From Dasyornis broadbenti (taxonomy: Eukaryota; Chordata; Aves; Passeriformes; Dasyornithidae): DNA of 64,000 nucleotides. The DNA lies in assembly GCA_013397935.1 (NCBI GenBank), contig VZRN01006407.1, forward strand, positions 876,653 through 940,652, in the 5' to 3' direction. Of the stretch, positions 40,301 through 55,300 are shown piece by piece (position 1 is the first letter of the stretch; each line of letters begins with the position of its first letter). The position numbers and the translations under genes are program-made. The notes beneath the pieces were generated by a model. It was not told the origin of the DNA. It did not search any database and worked only from the letters and a program-made list of their open reading frames with translations.

Positions 40301-43300
40301 TGCAGGGTGTGTGTGGATGTTCTGATGTGCCCCTGTTCAGCTGGATTTGTTGTACAGGTGTTGTAAACAAAAGCATCATAGGAAAATGGGAGCGTTACCT
40401 CTTTTCAGATATGTGTTCGTGTCGGTATCTCTTTATTCTCTGTCTCATCTGCATGCATGTTTTTGAGTTTTCAGACTGCAATGATATTTTTATGCCTGAA
40501 ATCTTTCTCAACTGACCTGCTTCCATTTTAACAATTGCTTTTCCAGAGTTTTGTTGCTCTTTGTTTCTGCATGAGTCACTGAAATTGCTGACAGTAGAAA
40601 TCTGAGGAAAAAAATAGTCTGTGCATAAGTATCCGTTAAGAACAAACCTTGTGATAAATGTTCAGATAAATACAGTGTTCTAATCCTTGCTTTTATAAAG
40701 GGCTTAGGTACAGGAATGTCTCATCCTTTGCTTGTGTCAAGACTGGTTTATTCCACTCCTTGTATTTATTTTCAAATTACAGAGTTTTTATTATCCGTTC
40801 AGAATGAGGAGAGGTAGTAAGGACAGTTGGATGCAGTCATGTAGCAGACAAGAGAGAGCTAGGTATTTTATTAGTGTTGTTGAGAAGGTGAATGGAGTTA
40901 GGAGTCACCTCTGAGTGCTGTGGGTTCTGCTGGAGTTTTTTTGTGTAAATGTTCTGAGCTCACCAAGAAACTTTGTTGTTAAGAGTGACTTTACATAATT
41001 GCTGATTTCTACTACGGTGAAAAATTTTGCAGTTGTATCTTTGTTGGTGGTGTTTCAGCATTTAGAGGAGAGATGGTTTCTGAGTGCTGCTTTACTCTTG
41101 GTGAGAATTTAAAAATCTAGAATTCCTCTTTCGACTTATTCCAGTTATGAACCTGAATACTTTTAAAATGGCAAATGGAGCCAGGACAGGAAATACTTCA
41201 AAAAGTATTTTCCATGGCTTATTCATATTCTTGAGTTAAAATACTTAACTCTAACTTTTTCTGCTGTGAGAAGGGAAAAAGGATAGAGTAGATATTTTTC
41301 AGTCAAGATTGCACTGCATGACTGTTCTTTCCCATGAAATAAAAATCTTTTCCTCTTTAGTACCTTGAAGTGAGGTCTGTTAATAAGCTTTTAAGAAAAA
41401 CTTTTGAAGTGTGATTTCAGCATTTCTGGAATTGAGGTGTCTGGACAACTGTAGGTTTCACTCCTGTGAAAACTTGTGCTGAAACATGAGATTGGTCTTG
41501 GTAGATTTGGCCAAAAGGCAAATGGCCAACAGTAGTTTTCAGGAGAGGAAATAGGTAGAAGCAAGCACACTGCAACATTTATTTGAAGTATCTCAAGTGA
41601 GAAATAACATACATCTATAATATATGGCTCAAATATACCCAACCAGATATTTTCTAGGTGTAGTAAACTTTCACAACGCTTTATTACAGGAATTCATTCT
41701 ATTTCTGAACCCAAGTAAATGGTGGTTTATCTTCTATGCCATGCAGCAGGTAGTTAACAGCTTAGCTGGATATTGTGTAAAACAGTATCTGCAGTTCATT
41801 GGAAACGAGGCCCAGTCTCCTCAGTATTTACAGTATTGTAGGAAGTAGGAACAGTGAAATATCATTTCCTATTTAAGTGAAATGATAAACATGAACAACT
41901 TGATATCAGTCCTGGCATATTCGTTCTTTCTTCTAGGATTCTTAATCTGCTCTGGCATTTAGAAGAGGGATGTCATACACTTCTTCGCTTCTTGCTTGTC
42001 ATTCATATTGCTTGTCTCTGTACTTTTCACCTTTTTATTGTACTCTGTTGAGAAAACAGGCAGAGAGGCAGAGTTGCATATTGCTTTGTCACTTGTTGGA
42101 TTTTGGAATTGCAGGGAAAGGGGGAAGGAAAACAACTTTCACAAAGAGCAAAGCCTGGGAACTTGAATTGAATGAGATCTTCCTTAACCATTACTTTTTT
42201 TTAAGCCATAAACATTCAACTTCAGTTGACACTGTAAGCCTCAGATGTTAGAGAAATTATTTTTAATGCAGTCTGTACATAACTCATGACTTCTGCTGTT
42301 TGGAAAGGACTCTATTTTAAAGTGTATCTGAAAAAAAAAAAGCTTGAAGCAGTTGGAATTTAAGGGCAAACCCAAGACTTTTATGTTATAGGGGTAGGAA
42401 AGGAAGTATCAACTTTCAGATGAGAAGAGGGAAATGATTCTTTTCTGAAAATAGGGATATGGGATGGGTAGGTGATTGCATGTCTGCAAAAAGAAGCATT
42501 TGCTAGTAACTGTTGACTTTTGGCTGGGGTGGGTGACGCTTCTTGCATTAAAATTAAACTTTTTAGTCTCTAATAATTGTTTATCAGAGTCAGTAAACTA
42601 ACTCAACAATGTTAAGAATAATTGGAGGGTAGAAACATGTAATTCCTACTGATACATAGGTCAGTTGAAAACGTGCAAGTTTTGCCAACTTTAATTATAA
42701 ACCTTTTGTGCTACTGAATCTGTAAAATGACTTCTTAATTGAAATTGTATGTTGTGGATGTAACTTCACCACATCTATGGCAAGTGTGCTGGATGTGGCA
42801 GCAAAATTATGAAGAATGCGTTCAATGTGGTATTTGGCAGTACAAGCTTGGGCCAGTATATTTTTATTTAACTTTTTTTTTCCCTTTCAATCTCATACTG
42901 AGGGATAGCAGCATTAGGATCATGTGTGTGAGTTTTGAAATGTCTTGGTTCCTTGTCATTCAGATCGCAAGGGTGGTTTTAAATTTGCATTCTAAACTTC
43001 TGTATTTGTTTATTTGTAGTAATTTTCTCTTCTAATAATTTGTTAGCTGAAAGAGAATTTTGAAGTTTAAGTACCCATTAAATGTTTGCATCTCTTTCCT
43101 TACTATTTTACGACTCCCTTCTCTCAATAACAACCAAAGCAACCATGGGAGAGGAACAGTCATACCAAAGAAAATTTCGCCCAGATTTCTTCTGGGTTCT
43201 GAGATTATATAGGAAGACTTAGTCATGTGGGAAGCTCTTACTTAAGAGAGTCATGGAGAGTGCAGGTGACTACTGGGAGCAAGAATTTGCTTTCAGAGTA

Positions 43301-46300
43301 AATACAGTGTGACATGTGCTGCAGTTTTCGTAACAGGTTTTGCTGTAATTATTTAGTTATCATGTGTCTCCCCTATTGCTCCACTGTCAGTTAAATGCAT
43401 CAGAGACTCTTGAAATAGCCACATTTTGAAAGAGAGGGGTAGGGACACAGTTTGTGTTCTCTTTAGTAGAACAATGGAATAGTTTATGTTGGAAAAGACC
43501 CTTAAGGTCTTGCTTGCTCAGGCCCTCAGGCTGAGTTTTAGAGTTTCTGCTGCCAGCTGGTCCGTGCCAGCAACTGAATATCTTCTTGCCCCTGTAAAAA
43601 AGTAATTGTTATTTTATTATTTTACTAATGAAGAAATAATCTCATATAGGCCTGTAGGACTTGACTACAACAAATATTTTTAACAAAGTGCATTACAAAT
43701 TTTGGAGTCATAATAATGGTTCAGACATTAGTATGTGAGCTAATGTTGGAAGAAAAAGCAATCTGTTATGTGAAATTGGAGTTATTACCTGAAAATCTTC
43801 TATTAATGTTATTCTCTCATAGTAGTTCTGGTACAGTTTTGCAGACATTTGAAACAGCTTCTGAAATGAAGCTTGTCTGCCCTTTGCTGTATAAAACCTC
43901 CTCCCCTCCCCCCCCAATTAAGAAAGTGTGTTAATATTATAAAAACCCATGTAACTCCTCCCAATAGAACACCACCAACAAAAAATCGTCCCTTGAAATG
44001 TTTTATTAAGCCTACTGGGAAATGAATGGGAAAAAATTTGCTAAGAAAAGAAATTGTCCTTCTTTTCTGTTATATGGAACTCAGAAAAAGAGAGCATTAT
44101 TGATTGAAATATGAAGTCCTGCTTGTACTGTCTTGATTTTATATTTTGGAAGACAGCATTAATCACACTTTGGCTTTTCTGGTATTTGACATTTCAGCTG
44201 ATGAAGAGAACTTTTTCACTATAAACTAGACCTTCCGTAATAACATTCTCATGTATGACATTTGAAATATGACTATATTAACTTAGTTTATGAAGTCAGT
44301 TTTAAACATTAATACTTTAAATTATTGGTAAATTATGTTATTTAAGATTTAAACAACTACTGCTCCCCTAATCCCCAAAATGTATGGGCTGGTGATGAAT
44401 CTTTCAAAAATAAGAAAGTGGCTTTATTCGTGGTGTTAATACCACAAATGTTAATTTGGAGTTTTCTTGAATAATTATTTTTAATGATGTTGCTGCATGG
44501 TATGTAATTATAAGGAGAGCCATAGAGTGTTTTGTTCAGGTGAACTGGAATTGAAAGCAGGTGTTGCCATACCTCTGACACAAGAATTAGCAGTTTTTCC
44601 TCCTCACCCCTCCATTTATTTGGCTTTTATAACCTGCAAATCTGCCTCTGCCTTTTTATTGTTGGATTACTACAGCATGTATAATTTGGAGGGTTGGAAT
44701 TACTGTGCTAAAGCATGAAGTATTATTGGCTAATGCACAGAAAAAGGAAAGGAAAGAGTGACCAGCCTTCTGGGTGAGATGTGTATGTGTATGGGGCAGG
44801 GCAGTTCATGAGCATGCCTTGCTTTGTTCAGTGAGCTTAACAGCTGTTGCTAAATGAGATGGAGTTACTGATTTTTAGTTTGTTGTTTTGATTCTTACTA
44901 TATTGTGAAATTGATTTGTTGATTGGAATTGTGTTTATTTTTAAGCTACTGAGTTACAGTGCTGCTCTTCAAGGGAGGAGAAGGTGGTGTCAGTTGCTAG
45001 TTTATAAATAGGGATTGTCTATCTAGTATTGCTGTTGTTTATTTTCAGGGTCAGAAGAAAATGAATTAAATTTAAAATAGTTTATTGTTCCGGTATGCTG
45101 CAACTCTAATGTCTCTACTTTATACATGGTTTGTTTCTTATTTCTACAAGTGCCAGAACCTATAAAGTCCTTCTCTTCCCCATTAGTTTATGTTCTGCAT
45201 AGCTTGACATGGTTTTCTAGTGTTTTATGCTGCTTAAAGCTAGCCTTCTACAGCAAGCCACAACTAATCAGTCTAGTAATAATGCATGATGTTCCCAATA
45301 TGGATTTTAAACAGTTTTTTTTTTTTCTTCAACCTCAGTGTTTAGAGGATGTTTCACTGTAGATGTTTGTAGTCAGAAACCCACATTAAACTTAATTGAG
45401 AAGATCAGTACAGCAGGGCATATGTCATTTCAGTGTGAGGATTTGTGCTAAAATTAGAACAATTGTATGGTTTTTTTCAAGCTGTGAAGATCATAGGTTT
45501 TGACTCATTTCAGTCTTTTGTGACAGCATATGAAATCAGAATACTTAGTGTGATATGGTATAAATTCTGTAAGCATATAGTGGGTATTTTTCTTTTTGTA
45601 AGGCATGGCCAGTAAGAAAATAAATTTATTAATTTTTTTATTAGCTCTTTAATGGTACAGGTAAAATGTGTTCGTAGGGATAACAGGCAAAACCATGTAT
45701 GCTTACTATGAATTCACTGAAATACTTTGAATTCTATTAATTGAATGCCTTATCAAATTAAAAAGACATAAAATTATGTAAAGCATCTCTTTTCTGTCAT
45801 ACCAGCTACAAGAAGGGGACATTGAAAATTCTTCCTTGGAATGAGCAGAAACATCGTGAGGAAGACTGGTGTGAAAAAACAGAATGCAAGTAAGTATATA
45901 TAAAAGCAAAAATATAAAGAATTTCTTTACTAATTTGTAAAATGCCGGAATTGACCCAGTAAGACTTGCTATTTTTGTATGCATTAAACTGTGATTTTAG
46001 CTTAGTGAGACTGACTGAGCAAATAGAAAGCAGAGGTGGTGCAAACCCAGATCTTCAGTAGCGAGCGTTCTTTCTTTCATGATCTATCACGTTTGAAATG
46101 CCTTACTAGTTCAGTAGAGAGGATTCTTTCTTTCATGATCTTTCTCCTGTTCAAAATCTCTTAGTAGTTCCTTTGCTGACAAAAATAACACTCACTATGA
46201 CTGGCCTTTGAGTCTCACAAAGTTATTGTTTAGTGGTAGGTTGATCGTATCATTTTCTTTCAGAAGTTTTAGGAAAGACTGTTAAAAAATGGTAAGCAAA

Positions 46301-49300
46301 TATATACTTAAACATACACTTTTTTTCTTTCGAAGGATGATTATTGAACCAACTTTGCAAGATGAAGGTGAATTTCTGTATGAAATGCAACCTGAGTTGT
46401 TGAAGTACAGGACTACTGACCTTTCTGTAGATCTCGCCACTGATTGGTATTTGAGCAGAGCACAGGAAATTGAAAAATATGCAATGCAGGTGAGAATAGC
46501 AGTGAGGAAATGATGGCTGAGCAGCCTTCTTCAACAGAATCCTTAACAGAATTAATGCATATTAATAGGGCACTCTTCCCTTAGTAATGTACACAGTTTC
46601 TCAACTTCATTATGGCTTTTGAAGTATTTGTTTTTTCTTTTGCAGTGTTCTTATGCTTGCTCTAAAGTTTACTCAGCCAAATAATTAATCCATAGAAATG
46701 AATAGGAAGCCAGTAGATTCTGTTTCACTTGGTTTACCATAGCAGACAGTAGCTCTTTTGTAATCTGAAAGATTTTTACCATTGCATTTTATGTTTGTAC
46801 CTACAGGAGGGAAAGTTGTGCACAGCATATTGGGAAACATGTTTCATTACCTGCCACATACTACTGTGTCATGTATATTGATACGTGTCAGTCACGTGTC
46901 ACTGTCGTGTCAATATGTGGTACTGTCATGATTTCTACCTGGCAGTTTTATTGTGTGTCTGTGGGACTATCATGCAGGTTATTTTTGCTTGATTTTCTTC
47001 ACGTGTTAAAAGTGTTTGAAGCTCTATGGGGTAAAGATAAGCATTGCACATAAGAACAGAGCTCATCATTCGTGTGCTCAGGTATTTTATTGCTTCTCAA
47101 GCCAATTTAGCAGCATGAAAAAGAGGGTAAATGGAGGTATCACTATAGGTTAGTTCTGATGGGTAAGTTCTTCTTTGCAGTCCTCCAGGGCTTTTTTTAA
47201 TCATAGTTACCTGTAATCTTAACAATCTATCAGTAGGTATGGAAATAAAAGCAACATCCAAGGATTAGTTAAGTTATATAACCTATAAATTAAGTTGCAG
47301 TTCTGGAAGAGCAAAATGCGTCTTCCTTGCTGAATATATACAGCCAGTATTGTATTCTTTGAAATCGAAACAGAACCTTTCATATAAAGGTAGTTTCAGT
47401 CACTAGAGAAAAAGACTGTTATTAGTTTTTGTGACATAAAGTGCAGCAATTAAAATTATTAAATCATGGTCAGCTAGAAGTTACATTGCACGTCAGTTAT
47501 GTGATTGTATTACTTAAAGCAATCCTTCATATTCCTTATACTGAGATGAGCTGTATGTGATCTCCAGAAGGAATATTACTCTAATTTACATGCATCAATA
47601 AGATGCTTCTTGGTTAAAAGCATATAACGATATCATCGCCTAAGATGAAGCATTTTATTTGGTCTTCATAAAGCTGAGAGGGCAGTCCACTTAGGAATAC
47701 ACAGTCCACAAAGACTTCTAGGAATTTAAAATTGCGTATTTAGCAACAGGGGAAGAAAATAGACACACAAACAGGACACAAATTGAAGTTGGTTTTTGGC
47801 AAACAGTTGTACAGCAGTGTTTTTTTAAATTATTTTTCAGGTTGACTGTGCTCTGTCCCTTGTTCGTCTTGGCATGGAGAGGAACATTCCTGGTCTGCAA
47901 GTGCTTTGTGACAATCTGATCACTCTTGAGACTGTGGTTTATGAGACTGATGGTGATCGAACCTTGACTTTGAAGGAACTTTTAGAGATGAAAGATATTG
48001 AGAAGCTGAGACTGTTGATGAAGAATGTAAGTATTTTGAATAAACCAGTAACTATACCTTGAAATCTAGTAACACAGGTTACCCTGAATCCTGTGTATAT
48101 AAAGCCACTGTCATTTTTCTGATGAACATCCATCTTTATTTCAATTAAAAAACTGTACATTTTCACTGTTCCTTTTTTGGTTTGTTTTGTTGTTTTTGTG
48201 GTAGGGTTTATTTCTTTGTTTATTTGTTTCTAACAAAAACTAAATTGACTCAATTTTCTCAAAGACCCTCTTCTTTGTCCCTGGCTGAGGACTCAATAAA
48301 TCTTCTTTTGAGAGCTGTGGATTACATTTTCAATGACCTTTTTTAAAGGATCTTCATTGTAGCTCTTGATGATGCGGCAGATACAACAATATTAAATGTT
48401 TTCCTTGGATATTTTTCTGTGGTTTTAAATATTGGCAAAAAATTTAAATATTTGCCTCTGCACCAGATGCGTGTTTTTTGCTCTGTGTTGAGCTTGTCCA
48501 TGGCATTTCAGAATAGAAAAAGACCTCTTGGAAAGTTTGAAAAATAGTTAGAGATGGAACAGAGCTCTGAAATTCAGTTGAAGAATACATAAGCACCAGA
48601 GGAAAATACTCAGAAATTTTCTTCTTCTTCTTCTTTTTGTTTTTTTGTTGTTTTTTTTTTTTTTTTTTTTAGGGTTTTTGTAACCAGTCATCATTTGTTT
48701 TTCTGTCCTGCATTCTTGCTGAATTACCAAAATTATCGTTACTCTCACATGCTTGCATGGTGTTTCATTCATTCTGAAACTGCAGGAGGAAGGCAGGCTT
48801 TCCTCACGTAATGGGCTTTACCCCCTGTACTGCTCAGTTTCCCCAAGCCAGCGGGTAGCAGAAAGACTGTTTCAGTGCTTCATGATGTGATCTGTTTATG
48901 ATAGGTGAAGATAACTGTTTCAGTTATATTGGTCAAAAATGGTTCTATTTGTTTTTCGCTTTTCCTGCTTATTTTGGACAATGAAGCTGAATTTGTTCTT
49001 ATATTTTATCTCCATAACTCTTTGTGCTTTCCAGTCCTCAGATGAAACATATGTCAAGAATGTTTATCAGTGGATGATCCCTTTTCTACACCGCTGTGAA
49101 AATCAGTCCCCTGGTCTTGCAAACACACTTTTTAAAGAATATTTAGTAACATTGGCAAAGGAAGACTTGACTCTACCTCTGAAGATATTTCAGAATTCAA
49201 AGCCTGCTGTAAGTAAAGAGCCCTGTTGATTCTACCGGTTTCTTTGGAAATTCCTGTCCTGACGAGATTAATTCAGAAATAGTTAGCTCATCTAAATCAA

Positions 49301-52300
49301 GTAATCTTTCTGATCTTTCCCTTTTCCTTGGACCCACGACTTGTTATGTTTTAGAAAACATTAATTAAAAAGTTTTATAGCATAAATTATAATGCAGCTA
49401 AACTGTCCTTGATGAGATTATCAAACTAATGTAATAATGATTCTAGTTTAGTAGAATAAAAATTATTGTATAGATTATTCTTTGAAGTAATTTTCTGGTG
49501 ACCCGTTTAAAGTAGATTCTTGGCCTATTTGCTGTTTGAAAAGTGGATATGAAAGAGTTTAATGATATATTTTTCACTAATATTCACTAATATTTTTTTT
49601 CCTGAGGAATTTTACTAGGAGTAGATTTCAAGTTACTCCCCTCTCTCCCACCTTCCACAAAAAATGTAAAGAATAAAGTGGGGGCCATTAGGATTGAGGT
49701 GAGAGTTCAATGAATAAGGGTTGAAATTGCCTTCCATGTGAGTATTTCATGCTGCTTCTATGGCTTAAATAATTATTACAGAGTGCACAAGCACATTTTT
49801 GCATGCTGTTGAACATTCTGAGTGTATGGGCAGAAATCAAGCAGCAAAGCACAACCGCAGCTCCATTATGTATGTTGGTACTGTTGTACATATTAAATAA
49901 ATCTGACAAATGTTTGAAACAGTTGCCTTCCTCTGCCCTGCACCCTCTCCACTTACCAAATTCAAAAGGGGTATAATGGCATACCACTGTTTTTTCAAGT
50001 GTCTGCTCTGCAGGAAACTAGCCAAGTTATGTTTCAAGTGTGACTTCACCAGGTTGTTAGCAAGAGACTTTAATGGCACCTGAAGACAGTTTATTTACTT
50101 GGAGTACACATATTTTTCTCTTTTTATATTAAAAAGAAAATTAACTGTTGAATCAGAAACAGGAAATAAAAAACAGTGTACTTTCTTTTCTTGTTAGTGT
50201 CAGCAAAAAATTGTTCCTGATCAGGACCAGCTTATGATTACGGCGTTGGAGTGTATTTATAGCTGTGAGCGGGATGACCAGCTCTCTCTCTGTTATGATA
50301 TTTTGGAATGCCTTCCACAGAGAGGATATGGGTAAACATTTTCAGCTGGTTGTAAATATTTTAGAAATTATTTAATATACTTGCAAATTAATGCTTTAAA
50401 AAGGGTTGTTAATCGCTAAAGGACAGACAAAGTTACTGGAATATTAATTTCACCTCTGAGATGCCATGACTGTAATGTGTGTATCTGTATACTTCTGCTG
50501 TATACATACTCTTCCAGATAATGAAGCAAAACATGAGTTAAAGTAGCAGCCTAGACCAAGGCTTCCATATTGTTTCTTACACTTTTATAGTCTGATGAAT
50601 TGAGACCAAGTATTAGTGCTGTATTATTGGTTTTGCTGCATTAGCGGCATCTTGCACTTAGCTTAAAATGAGCAATATGTCCCTGTGAGAGAGGGAACAT
50701 GGAAAACCTATTGAAGGACAAGTAATGCTCAAGAAAGTGAAAGCATGAAGGGGAGATATTCTGTGATCTGTGAGATGTAAGCTGTTCTTCCAGTATCTTT
50801 TACATGAAGGAAGGAGAGAGCCTGAGAAGAGTCTAAGGAAGGAGGAAACTGAGGGACCCTCTAAATAAATTTTAACTGTCTTTACAGCAAGAAGCCCAGC
50901 AGTTTAAATATTTCCAAGTAAACATAGATTTGATTTTAATAAAAGAATGTTTCAAACCACTTATCTTTATATCTATGTAATATGAATTACAAGAGAATAT
51001 TTATAAGAAATCTGTGTGTATATGTTTAATTGTGTGATCTCATTGCAGGCCTGAAACAAATAAAACTAACTCTCTTCATGATGAAGTAGATGAACTGGAA
51101 CAAATTCTTAGGTATTTAATTTTGCTGAAATAAATAGTGTATTCATAGAGAAATCACTGGGCATAGCCAAGAACTTTTTTGTTATAAGAAATCAGCATGA
51201 ATATTTAACTTTTTTTTTAATGCTGTCAACAGGATTATCTATATGTTTTTTTTATATTCAGAACACAGAAATGTTTGAATGGTTTTATCTGTTTGAATGT
51301 TATAAAACTCTAGAGATATTTTACTTGGAATAAAATTTTGGGAGGTTGTGTTTTGGGTTTTTTTTATTTCTATGGTTTTGTTTTTTCTTTTTTTTGGTGA
51401 GGTTTTGTTTCTTGGGTTTTTAAAAATTGCTTGTAGGGGGGTTGTTTGTTTTGTTTGTTTGTTTTATTTTTGGTGAGGAGGAAGAGGGTTAGCCTGAGGA
51501 ATTCATTTTGATTTTGATACTCTGCAATGCTTTGAGAGATCAAAGACTATAACTGTGAAGGTATGTCATCAGATATTGGTGGTATGCATTTACTCTACAG
51601 TATTATTAATATTTATATTTAAAATGATGTAGGTAATGTTACTCTTGCTAATTGCTGCTCTTGAGATTTTATGGAGACTGTTTGCGTGTGCAGTGCGTTA
51701 TCTGAGAGAGCTTTAAGCCTTCTGCTGCTGCAGCAGTAGTTGTACAATTGTGCAGGATTCCAAAGCGCTGCCTCTCCCTTTGCAGTGTGTCAGAGCTGTT
51801 GGAGAAGCACGGGCTGCAGAAGCCGGTTTCCTTTGTGAAAGACACGAAGGACAACGCGGAGGAGGCACGGAAGCTGATGATTAGGCTTACAAGGCACACA
51901 GGTCGCAAGTTAGTATTGCAAGGGCAACGGGAGATAAGAGGGAAGGGGCGGTGAGGTAACAGAGTGTGCCTGCCTGCTTGGTGGCAGGAGGGAACTCTGG
52001 TGTTCACCCTGAAGACAGAGTACATAAACACATTTGTTAAACTAATGATTAACGTGATTAGTGTTTTGGCTGCGTTCTCCACAGTCAAGTTGAAGTCTGC
52101 CTGCCTTCAACCTGCTTTAGTATGTTTATGTTCAAATAAACAAGCTTAAAATGCCTAGTGGCTGCAAAATACTGCAGGATGATGAATTGTGAAAGTTAAC
52201 GCATTGTAAATAAGGTCCTTTGAGACCTATTTAATTTTATTGAGGGTGTAGGATTTGTAAAATAATGCTTTGGTTCTTCTGGCATGTGTTCTTGGAACCC

Positions 52301-55300
52301 TTGTAATAGGGCAATTTATTGATTTTAGGTATTGATTCTACCACTTATATTCAGAGTATAATTCTTCAGTTTTTCTAGTTAAGAACAACTTCATTTAACT
52401 CATCTTTCAACTGTACATGAATTATTAAATTGCTCTTGGCATAACCAGATAAAAATTTGGAATCTTGGGAGAACCAGCCGTAACTGCGGGTGATTTTTCT
52501 TTTTTATTTAAAGGAAATACACGTGACGTTTCATCCATGATGGTAGAGCGGTATTTGTATTTTTAGTAGTCTGAAAGCTTTTTAAGACTTTTAGAAACCT
52601 CTCTTTAGAAAGATCAAGACAATACCTCTGTAGGAAAAACATTGATATTTTTTTTTTTTTTTTTTTTTTTTTCTTGTGTTGGAGACCCTTTGTTTAGCCA
52701 AAATAAAAGCTAATGCCATATGAGAAAATCACTATTAGCTCGAACAAGCTCATGTAATTTAAAAAGGTCTTTTTTTTATCTGAAAGGCTCCAGATAATGT
52801 AAAAAGCCCTTCATAGTGTTTTTTACCAGTAAAAGGTTTGATAGAGTACAAGAAGTTGAAGCTTTGTGGATAAAAAGAGATCTATGTATCCAGAGGGTCA
52901 AGTATCTGAACACCACTTAATTTTAAGAAACAAAGTTGCAGCTCTATTCTCCCGTGATAGCATGCAATTGATTAGTCCTTTGAGATTGCCTACAATCAAC
53001 AGCACTTTAATGATCCTCAGTTGCTGTTAGAAACTTGGATTTGCCCTGCAGTTCCTGGATCAGCAGGAAGATAGCACTTCCAACTTTCTGATGTGTTACT
53101 GAAAATTATCAAGACCTACATGGGGGATCTTGAGAAGCATTGCTTAAATCCTTGTCTTATCACAGAGAAAACAGAAAAAATACTTTGGGTACTGCATAGT
53201 TGTTAAACCATTTTATCCCACAGACACTATTTTAATATTAATCAATATTAAAAGCCTTCTGTCTTTAAATCACTTCTGATTAAAACTCTAATTAAATATT
53301 GAAATGGCATTTTAGAAAACTCACATTTTGCAAAGCTACTGCTTTTCTTTAAACTTGTTGGGAAAGCAAATATTTAATTTTATAAAATGTTTGTAGGCAA
53401 CCGTCAGTTGGTGAGGCACAATGGAAGGAATTGCTCCAGGATATGTTGGACATGCAGCAGAAAGTGTATAGATGCTTACATTCGGATACTTGCTATGAGG
53501 TGAGTTTCATGTCTTCTTACTGATTTATTTCCCAAGTAGGCTACAGATTCTTATTTCGTATTGTTGCTCACAATCGTAAATACATTTTTGTGTGTTGAGT
53601 TACTTTGTTGTCTACTGGCTTTTTTTACAATATTTTAGTAAAGTAAAAATTTTCTGATGCTTATTCATTTTATCTAAAGCTCCTCTAGCAAATATCTTGT
53701 ATATCTTTAATTAAAATTCATCTTTTTAGAAATTGAGTCAACTTTGTCAGATTTTGTTCCATATCCTATAATTCTGGGTACAAATGTGTTTAGCAATAAA
53801 CACTCCAAACTAATGAAAATAAACACATTTAGATAAATGTTATCTTCACTCAAACATTTCTTACACATGGAATTCTGGCTTGATATTATTATCCAAGATC
53901 AGTATACGCTTATGGACTTTCCGCTGCTTGCAACTGAAGTTAAATAATGTGAGATCAGAAATCTAATTTCATTGAAGGAAAAAATCCTTGCATATGCATA
54001 AAGCCCAAACCCATGTCATTAGTATTTGCAAAGGACAACTGTTAGAGAGATGTAGAATTTGCTATGACATTGACATATATTGTTTATTTACATTTTCACT
54101 TCAATGTACTGCAGTTTCTTACAAATGTAGTACTGTGTCCATTATAATTAGTGTTTATATCTACTTAAAAGCAGGTTGTATGGCAGTTTACAGATTTAAT
54201 TGCATATGGCTACCCCTCTGATTAGCTCTTAGGAAAAGTTTTAAAATCAAATTAGAAAATATGGAAAAAAATATGCTATTCGGCTTAACACATGAGAAAA
54301 AGCACTCTTTTCCTGTAGTCGTACAGCTAGAAAAACTGCAGCGTATTTAATAGTCATGGTTTTGTTGTAGCCTCCAAATTAGTGTACTTGCAATTTTTTT
54401 TTTAAAGTGCATGTTAAAAAATTGTAATACTAGAGCACTCTGCAAATAAAGCATTTGCTTTGCTCTGATCTTAATGCAGGTTTTCTATCAACATTATTTT
54501 TTTAAACTCTGAACCATAGGATTAAAAAAGAAACACAACAAAGAGTTTTGGAAAAATTTTGTAGGAGTGTTGAAAATGCTTTGAAATGTAGTGCTGTCAT
54601 ATGCAATTATACTTTGATAACTTCAAAACTGATAAATTGATGAGGCAGTAGGGATTTGCAATCACATGTGAGGTTTGGGTATTTTTTAGCATGATGCTTA
54701 CTCTGTTCTTCTTTCATGCAAAGTGAATTCTGTCCTCTTGAAGGAGGACTTCATCAATTTTGAGAGGTAAATGTTCTGTATGTGATCTTTGAGGAAGAAG
54801 GGTCAGCTATGATATTTTGCATCTCTCCCTGTTCTCGAGGATTAATATGTTGTGAAATGGAAGATGATCCAATTGTGTCATGTTCTTTAAGAAGCACTGA
54901 ACTGTTTTCCTTTCCAGATCATGAGATGGTTTGGAGAGGTTCTTCCTAGACAGAAATAACGTGAAATTCAAGTATGATTGGATAGAGTGCTAGATAATCT
55001 CATCTATGTCCTCTTTCCCATGAAAGGTTGGACCAGATGATCTTTAGAGATCCCTTCCAACCTGGGCTCTTCTGTGATTCATTGATCCTCTTGAATTTGT
55101 TACGAACTTTAAAAACCTTTGGTAAAGGCCATATTGTTGCAGCTATGATATTTTCTGAGATTATTACATTTTTATGTTTCTTTTCATTAGAACAATAATG
55201 ATTGTGCTTAAGAAAAAAGCAAATTATTTTTGTAAGGAATTGAGATTATTTTGAGTGTCTTAAAGTGTGCAAAACTTCTACCTGGAAATAAGTTAGGTGT

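Noticed and set aside
40091..40366. Overlapping Cys-rich open frames in intron 21
   Set aside because: Two frames are equally open, with no match to a known Cys-rich family and no supporting splice sites.
48504..48540. Possible CR1 scrap (agaatagaaaaagacctctt)
   Set aside because: Too short and diverged to separate from chance.
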